A stretch of 10,752 nucleotides of DNA. Source: Bacteroidales bacterium UBA1745. Lineage in GTDB: Bacteria; Bacteroidota; Bacteroidia; Bacteroidales; UBA932. Within the stretch, counting starts at the first letter, position 1; each line of letters starts with the position of its first letter. Under the pieces are notes generated by a model. The model was given only the letters and a program-made list of their open reading frames with translations, was not told the DNA's origin and did not search any database. The stretch is from positions 1 to 10,752 of the forward strand of contig DCHT01000042.1 in the NCBI GenBank assembly GCA_002314885.1, written 5' to 3'. The translations under genes and the position numbers were made by a program. This document shows, piece by piece, positions 7,802-10,752 of this stretch.

Positions 7802-8866
7802 CTACTTTTTGAAAAGATCTGTAATACTGAAATTGTAAGTCACACCTACGCCGAATGCGATAGTCTCGTCCACATTGTTCATCGTGAAGAGAGCGTGGAC
7901 CCTGAGGTCCTGGCTGTCCTTGAGAGGATACCAGTTCACGCCCACACCGCCGAAGATATAGTCGTCCGGGAACTCATATTCCGGATCTCCGTAAATGAAG
8001 TATCCGTCCCCCTTGAAACGCTCCCAGCCAACTTTTCCGAAAAGTTCGACCTTGTCGCCGAAGTTGTAGGATACGGATCCCATCAGCAGCATCTCCTGAT
8101 TGAAGAAGTCCTTTGTGCTGCGCGCGCGGTTGAGCCAGTCCACTCCAAGAGTGCAGTCACCTGCATAGAACTGGTTGCCCAGGGCGAGGACATTCAGATA
8201 CTTCTTGTCGTCGTACTGGATCATATTTGCGGAGAAGATGGCTGAATACCAGTCATACTCGCCACGGTACTGAATACCGTAGGCGCCATACTGCTTCTCC
8301 TTGAACATCATTCCGCCGTAAGGGGATGTGGTAGCCTGGAAATTGAAGCTGCTCATCTCCGAAGGAGTGGTGTAGCCTATCTTACCGCCCCACTGATATA
8401 CAGTAGAATAGTTCCACAGAAGCGATGAAAGACCGAAATGGCAGTCAAAATCATACGCATCATACTCGAAACCTCCGATATTCATCACATCCTTACCGAG
8501 AGTGATGTCGAAGGAACCCGCATTCTCAGTGCAGAGAGTGTAGGTGAGATTGGCCCAGTCGAGCCAGTTGTTCGCATTGGAATAGAGGGAGCCGGTGTAA
8601 AGGCCCGCAATCTCCTCGCCCACTCCCGAATAGCCGGGAACAGACAACCAATGGTTACAGATGGAATAAGAGAAATTTTCGGCAAAAGTACCTTCTACGA
8701 GAGTGTAGAGGGAGGTATTTCCGAAATCGACGTCCCACTCAGCAGATTTCGAGATGGGAGCATAAGCGTTGACGTCGACCCTAGGGATAATTCTGACGTC
8801 AACCTCTTGCGAGTACGCAAGAGAGCAGCATAACAATGCCGTTAAAACAACTGTCAGCTTCTTCAT
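7802..8866 (-). CDS. Predicted outer-membrane beta-barrel (porin-like), first gene of the pot operon
   Basis: The 354-residue protein has a signal peptide (MKKLTVVLTALLCCSLAYSQ, likely cleaved after Ser-Gln or nearby) and then alternating polar/aromatic strands with Gly, Asn, Tyr and Trp throughout, typical of an outer-membrane barrel. Examples are DVNAYAPI near the N-terminus, and KVELFGKVGWERFKGDGYF and IAFGVGVTYNFS near the C-terminus. The last strand is followed by a short ITDLFKK tail rather than ending in Phe. The overall look recalls porins of the phosphate-selective OprO/OprP class, but I cannot name a family with confidence. Only 9 nt separate it from potA, and the only good promoter lies upstream of it, so it is co-expressed with the polyamine importer. 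I infer that it lets polyamines, or the compounds that carry them, through the outer membrane. Acidic residues (many Asp/Glu) would suit cationic ligands. Confidence 0.75.
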   Translation of the reverse strand: MKKLTVVLTALLCCSLAYSQEVDVRIIPRVDVNAYAPISKSAEWDVDFGNTSLYTLVEGTFAENFSYSICNHWLSVPGYSGVGEEIAGLYTGSLYSNANNWLDWANLTYTLCTENAGSFDITLGKDVMNIGGFEYDAYDFDCHFGLSSLLWNYSTVYQWGGKIGYTTPSEMSSFNFQATTSPYGGMMFKEKQYGAYGIQYRGEYDWYSAIFSANMIQYDDKKYLNVLALGNQFYAGDCTLGVDWLNRARSTKDFFNQEMLLMGSVSYNFGDKVELFGKVGWERFKGDGYFIYGDPEYEFPDDYIFGGVGVNWYPLKDSQDLRVHALFTMNNVDETIAFGVGVTYNFSITDLFKK

Positions 8867-8925
8867 TTCGTACCATAAAAAGATGGCTTACGTTAAACTT
8901 TCCCGCGCACTGAAACGGCCCGGGT

Positions 8926-8940
8926 TCCGGTACCTCCGGA
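8926..8940 (-). promoter_or_regulatory. Small leader hairpin upstream of the porin-pot operon
   Basis: On the - strand TCCGG-AGGTA-CCGGA forms a 5-bp GC-rich stem with a 5-nt loop, inside the roughly 78-nt leader between the predicted transcription start and the ATG at 8866. It is followed by a GC-rich patch containing CCCGGG. This GC-rich island stands out in an otherwise AT-rich gap. It could be a leader control element or the end structure of the upstream transcript; there is no T-run after it. No known riboswitch was recognised. Confidence 0.3.
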
Positions 8941-8950
8941 TTTTCGGGTG

Positions 8951-8984
8951 CAAAGATATATTTAATTTGAATATTACAAGCAAA
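8951..8984 (-). promoter_or_regulatory. Bacteroidota-type promoter for the porin-potABCD operon
   Basis: Read on the - strand, TATCTTTG (8951-8958) fits the Bacteroidota primary sigma -7 consensus TAnnTTTG exactly. A TTTG lies upstream at 8981-8984, 22 nt from the -7 box, a little longer than the usual spacing of about 19-21 for the -33 element; the segment between is AT-rich. Predicted transcription start is near 8944, giving a leader of about 78 nt. The upstream part overlaps the last codons of the preceding gene. Confidence 0.65.
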
Positions 8985-10641
8985 TAGTGAGATTTTTTTC
9001 GAATGCTCTTCCTACGGAAGACATACCCTCGGCCTTGACGGCGAAGGCATTGCCGTATTTAGGAAGCACATAGGAGAAATCCAAGCTCTCGCCAGGGGCG
9101 ATGGTCACGAGTGGCTGCCAGAGCAGAGTCTGCCTGTAATCAGGGTAGTTTTCGTCTATCCTGTCGCCGTTCAGGGCCATAGGATAGCTGACGCCGTGGA
9201 AGTCCAGCATCCTGACGCTGTCAGGCAGTTTCACGGCAGCCATATCGCCACGGTATGTGACGAAATTCGCCACGCCTCCGAAGATGCGGCTGCCAACCAC
9301 GACAGGGTATGGGAAGATGTCTATCATCTCCAGGAGAGTAGGGTCAAGGTCAATGATGATCTGATGGTCCGTGACAGGTACGCCGTCCAGCAGAACGAGC
9401 GTAAGCGACGCGTATGGGGACATTCCCCTGTTCTGGGATATCTCGTCCAGGACATTCACATAGAAGTAGCTGGTCTTGTTGTCCTTGCGTATGGACAGTT
9501 CCTTGACATACTCGAAGATGACCTCGCGCATAGTCGGGAAACGGGTGTAGTCATCGAGCCTGTAGGTCACAGGAGAGCCGCTCGTAAACAGAAGGTCCTT
9601 GCGCTCCGGGATGCGTTCAGTAAGGATTTCGGTGCCGAATTTGTCGGCCAGCTGCATAGACACGCTGCGATGGCGGAGGGACTCCTCCAGCTCGTCGGAG
9701 ACATAGAGCGTCGGCAGGTCCGAGGCCGACACGGACGGAGCCAGGAACGGCGACAGCACCTCAGGGGAATAGTCTCCGAGATCCTCTTTGGAATCCACCT
9801 GGAACACCATATTCATCTCTCCATAGATGTTGCCGGTGTAGAAGGTAGCCACACCGGTGGAATCGACCTCGGTCGTGTAGATATTGGACTTGTTGCCCGG
9901 AGAGGAGATGAAACTGGTCATATGGGACATCCTCGGCTCCACGCGCACACGCACTATCTCACCGTCATATTCAGGAATGAAGTCATCGGTGAATGACGGG
10001 GAAAGGGTCTTTCCGACATATTCTGAGGCGAAATCGGACACATTGCAGGAGCGAGGCTCCGGAAGGGCATCCGCCACATACATAGACAGGGACAGCGTCA
10101 GAGCCTCGTCACCGGTGTTGGTGAGGGTCAGGACACCGTTCTCTCCCCTGCTTATCGACAGCGGACCGTCCTGAGCAGCCTGCGGTGCAGTCTGAGTCTG
10201 AGGAGCCTTGCCCAGAACCACATTCTCTGCGCGTTCGTTGCAGAGAGTGTTATAGACGGATATGACCTTGGAGGTCTTCATAAGGTCGATGCCGACTTCG
10301 TTGCGGTTGACGCCGGTGTAGGACACGAGGCGGTAGTTGCCCGTAGGAGTGGTCACAGGTATGCGGAAATGACCCGCTCCCCTGCCGCCTTCAAGGGCTA
10401 TCTTGCAGGTCGCGGTCTGTCCGGCTGCGCCTATCATCTCCACGTATGCCACTCGGCTGAAATCGCTCAGCACGCCACCGGCGGTGATGTCTAGACAGAA
10501 AACCGAGCACCACACATCGTCTCCGGCCACATAGCAGGCCTTGTCAGTGGCCACGTAACTTCTTTCGACTATTCTGCCGCCCTGGGCATACACGAGGACG
10601 GACAATGCGGTCAGGACCGCCGTTGCAATGAATTTCCTCAT
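8974..10641 (-). CDS. Secreted/envelope protein with MG2-like N-terminal region and TonB-plug-like C-terminal region
   Basis: I choose the ATG at 10641 (555 residues). It starts directly with a signal peptide (MRKFIATAVLTALSVLVYAQ) and lies 2 nt after the upstream stop, whereas the ATG at 10653 would add MELI and overlap the previous gene by 10 nt. Residues about 27-130 resemble the macroglobulin-type MG2 domain of Bacteroidota proteins: ATDKACYVAGDDVWCSVFCLD (31-51), the 'tDK..Y.aGD.vW' hallmark, and later TPTGNYRLVSYTG. A middle region of about 280 residues is unassigned. Residues about 395-466 look like a TonB-receptor plug: VNVLDE, LVLLDGVPV, then FGGVANFVTYRGD. The segment DYRQTLLWQPLVTIAPGESLDFSYVL near the end is also common in this protein class. 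There is no barrel, so it is not a receptor itself. It may act with a TonB-dependent receptor or as an envelope scaffold; its exact function is unknown. Confidence 0.75.
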   Translation of the reverse strand: MRKFIATAVLTALSVLVYAQGGRIVERSYVATDKACYVAGDDVWCSVFCLDITAGGVLSDFSRVAYVEMIGAAGQTATCKIALEGGRGAGHFRIPVTTPTGNYRLVSYTGVNRNEVGIDLMKTSKVISVYNTLCNERAENVVLGKAPQTQTAPQAAQDGPLSISRGENGVLTLTNTGDEALTLSLSMYVADALPEPRSCNVSDFASEYVGKTLSPSFTDDFIPEYDGEIVRVRVEPRMSHMTSFISSPGNKSNIYTTEVDSTGVATFYTGNIYGEMNMVFQVDSKEDLGDYSPEVLSPFLAPSVSASDLPTLYVSDELEESLRHRSVSMQLADKFGTEILTERIPERKDLLFTSGSPVTYRLDDYTRFPTMREVIFEYVKELSIRKDNKTSYFYVNVLDEISQNRGMSPYASLTLVLLDGVPVTDHQIIIDLDPTLLEMIDIFPYPVVVGSRIFGGVANFVTYRGDMAAVKLPDSVRMLDFHGVSYPMALNGDRIDENYPDYRQTLLWQPLVTIAPGESLDFSYVLPKYGNAFAVKAEGMSSVGRAFEKNLTICL

Positions 10642-10643
10642 AA

Positions 10644-10752
10644 TCAGTTCCATCCTGCGGGTTCTTGTATCTTACCTCCCATAAGCCTGCAGTCCACGCA
10701 TCTCTTGTAGTCCCAGAGTATGCCTGTCTTGCCGTCCACGTCGGTGCCTTCC
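10644..10752 (-). CDS. DUF4249-type lipoprotein, C-terminal end only (5' part outside window)
   Basis: On the - strand an open frame enters from the window edge and runs 35 codons to TGA (10644-10646), ending GGKIQEPAGWN. The end CVDCRLMGGKIQEPAGW matches the closing motif of DUF4249 proteins, 'C.DCr..GG.n..P..W', with the Cys-x-x-Cys pair. These are Bacteroidota envelope lipoproteins often encoded with TonB-dependent receptors and MG2/plug-like proteins, in agreement with the gene just 2 nt downstream. The alternative frame in this stretch hits a stop after 26 codons and shows no such motif. The fragment is too short for functional detail. Confidence 0.65.
   Translation of the reverse strand, partial: EGTDVDGKTGILWDYKRCVDCRLMGGKIQEPAGWN

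Noticed and set aside
8769..8987. 72-codon + strand frame across the porin start and the promoter gap
   Set aside because: Most of it is antisense to the porin signal peptide and the leader; no promoter or conserved motif supports it.
10653..10653. Upstream ATG at 10653 as start of the MG2/plug-like protein
   Set aside because: It would add MELI before a good signal peptide and overlap the upstream stop by 10 nt; the ATG at 10641 gives a standard signal peptide and a 2-nt gap.

Overview
The window looks like chromosomal DNA from a Bacteroidota bacterium, most likely a gut-type Bacteroidales. The signs are a TonB-dependent receptor next to a beta-propeller surface lipoprotein, a DUF4249-type C-terminus beside a protein with macroglobulin-like and plug-like parts, a Bacteroidota-type promoter (TAnnTTTG) and mostly SD-poor gene starts. 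Genes are tightly packed. No tRNA, rRNA, insertion sequence, CRISPR array or integrase was seen.

Left part, + strand (1-3468): the C-terminal half of a TonB-dependent outer-membrane receptor of BtuB-like character, then a lipoprotein with YncE/YVTN-like beta-propeller repeats that resembles the B12-capturing BtuG cap proteins of Bacteroides, then an NhaC-type Na+/H+ antiporter. The first two probably form a substrate-capture and import pair; cobalamin or a related corrinoid is the best guess.

Middle part, - strand (8866 down to 3465): a compact five-gene operon. It starts with a predicted outer-membrane beta-barrel (porin-like), followed by a complete spermidine/putrescine-type ABC importer in the order potA, potB, potC, potD. 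Gaps are 9, 3, -1 and 15 nt. This arrangement suggests a path from outer membrane to cytoplasm for polyamines. A convincing Bacteroidota -7 box lies about 85 nt upstream of the porin gene. PotA carries an internal duplication of its C-terminal regulatory module, and PotD has an unusual C-terminal membrane helix with a highly basic tail. The potD stop overlaps the nhaC stop by 3 bases in convergent orientation.

Right part, - strand (10752 down to 8974): the last 35 codons of a DUF4249-type protein, then after 2 nt a secreted protein with an N-terminal MG2-like region and a C-terminal TonB-plug-like region. This pairing is typical of Bacteroidota envelope loci.

One signal spans all genes. The tetranucleotide CATG does not occur anywhere in the 10,752 bases in my reading, although CATA, CATC and CATT are each common and about 40 CATG would be expected by chance. 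This points to strong selection against the site, as expected if the host lineage carries or meets a CATG-specific (NlaIII-type) restriction or modification system.
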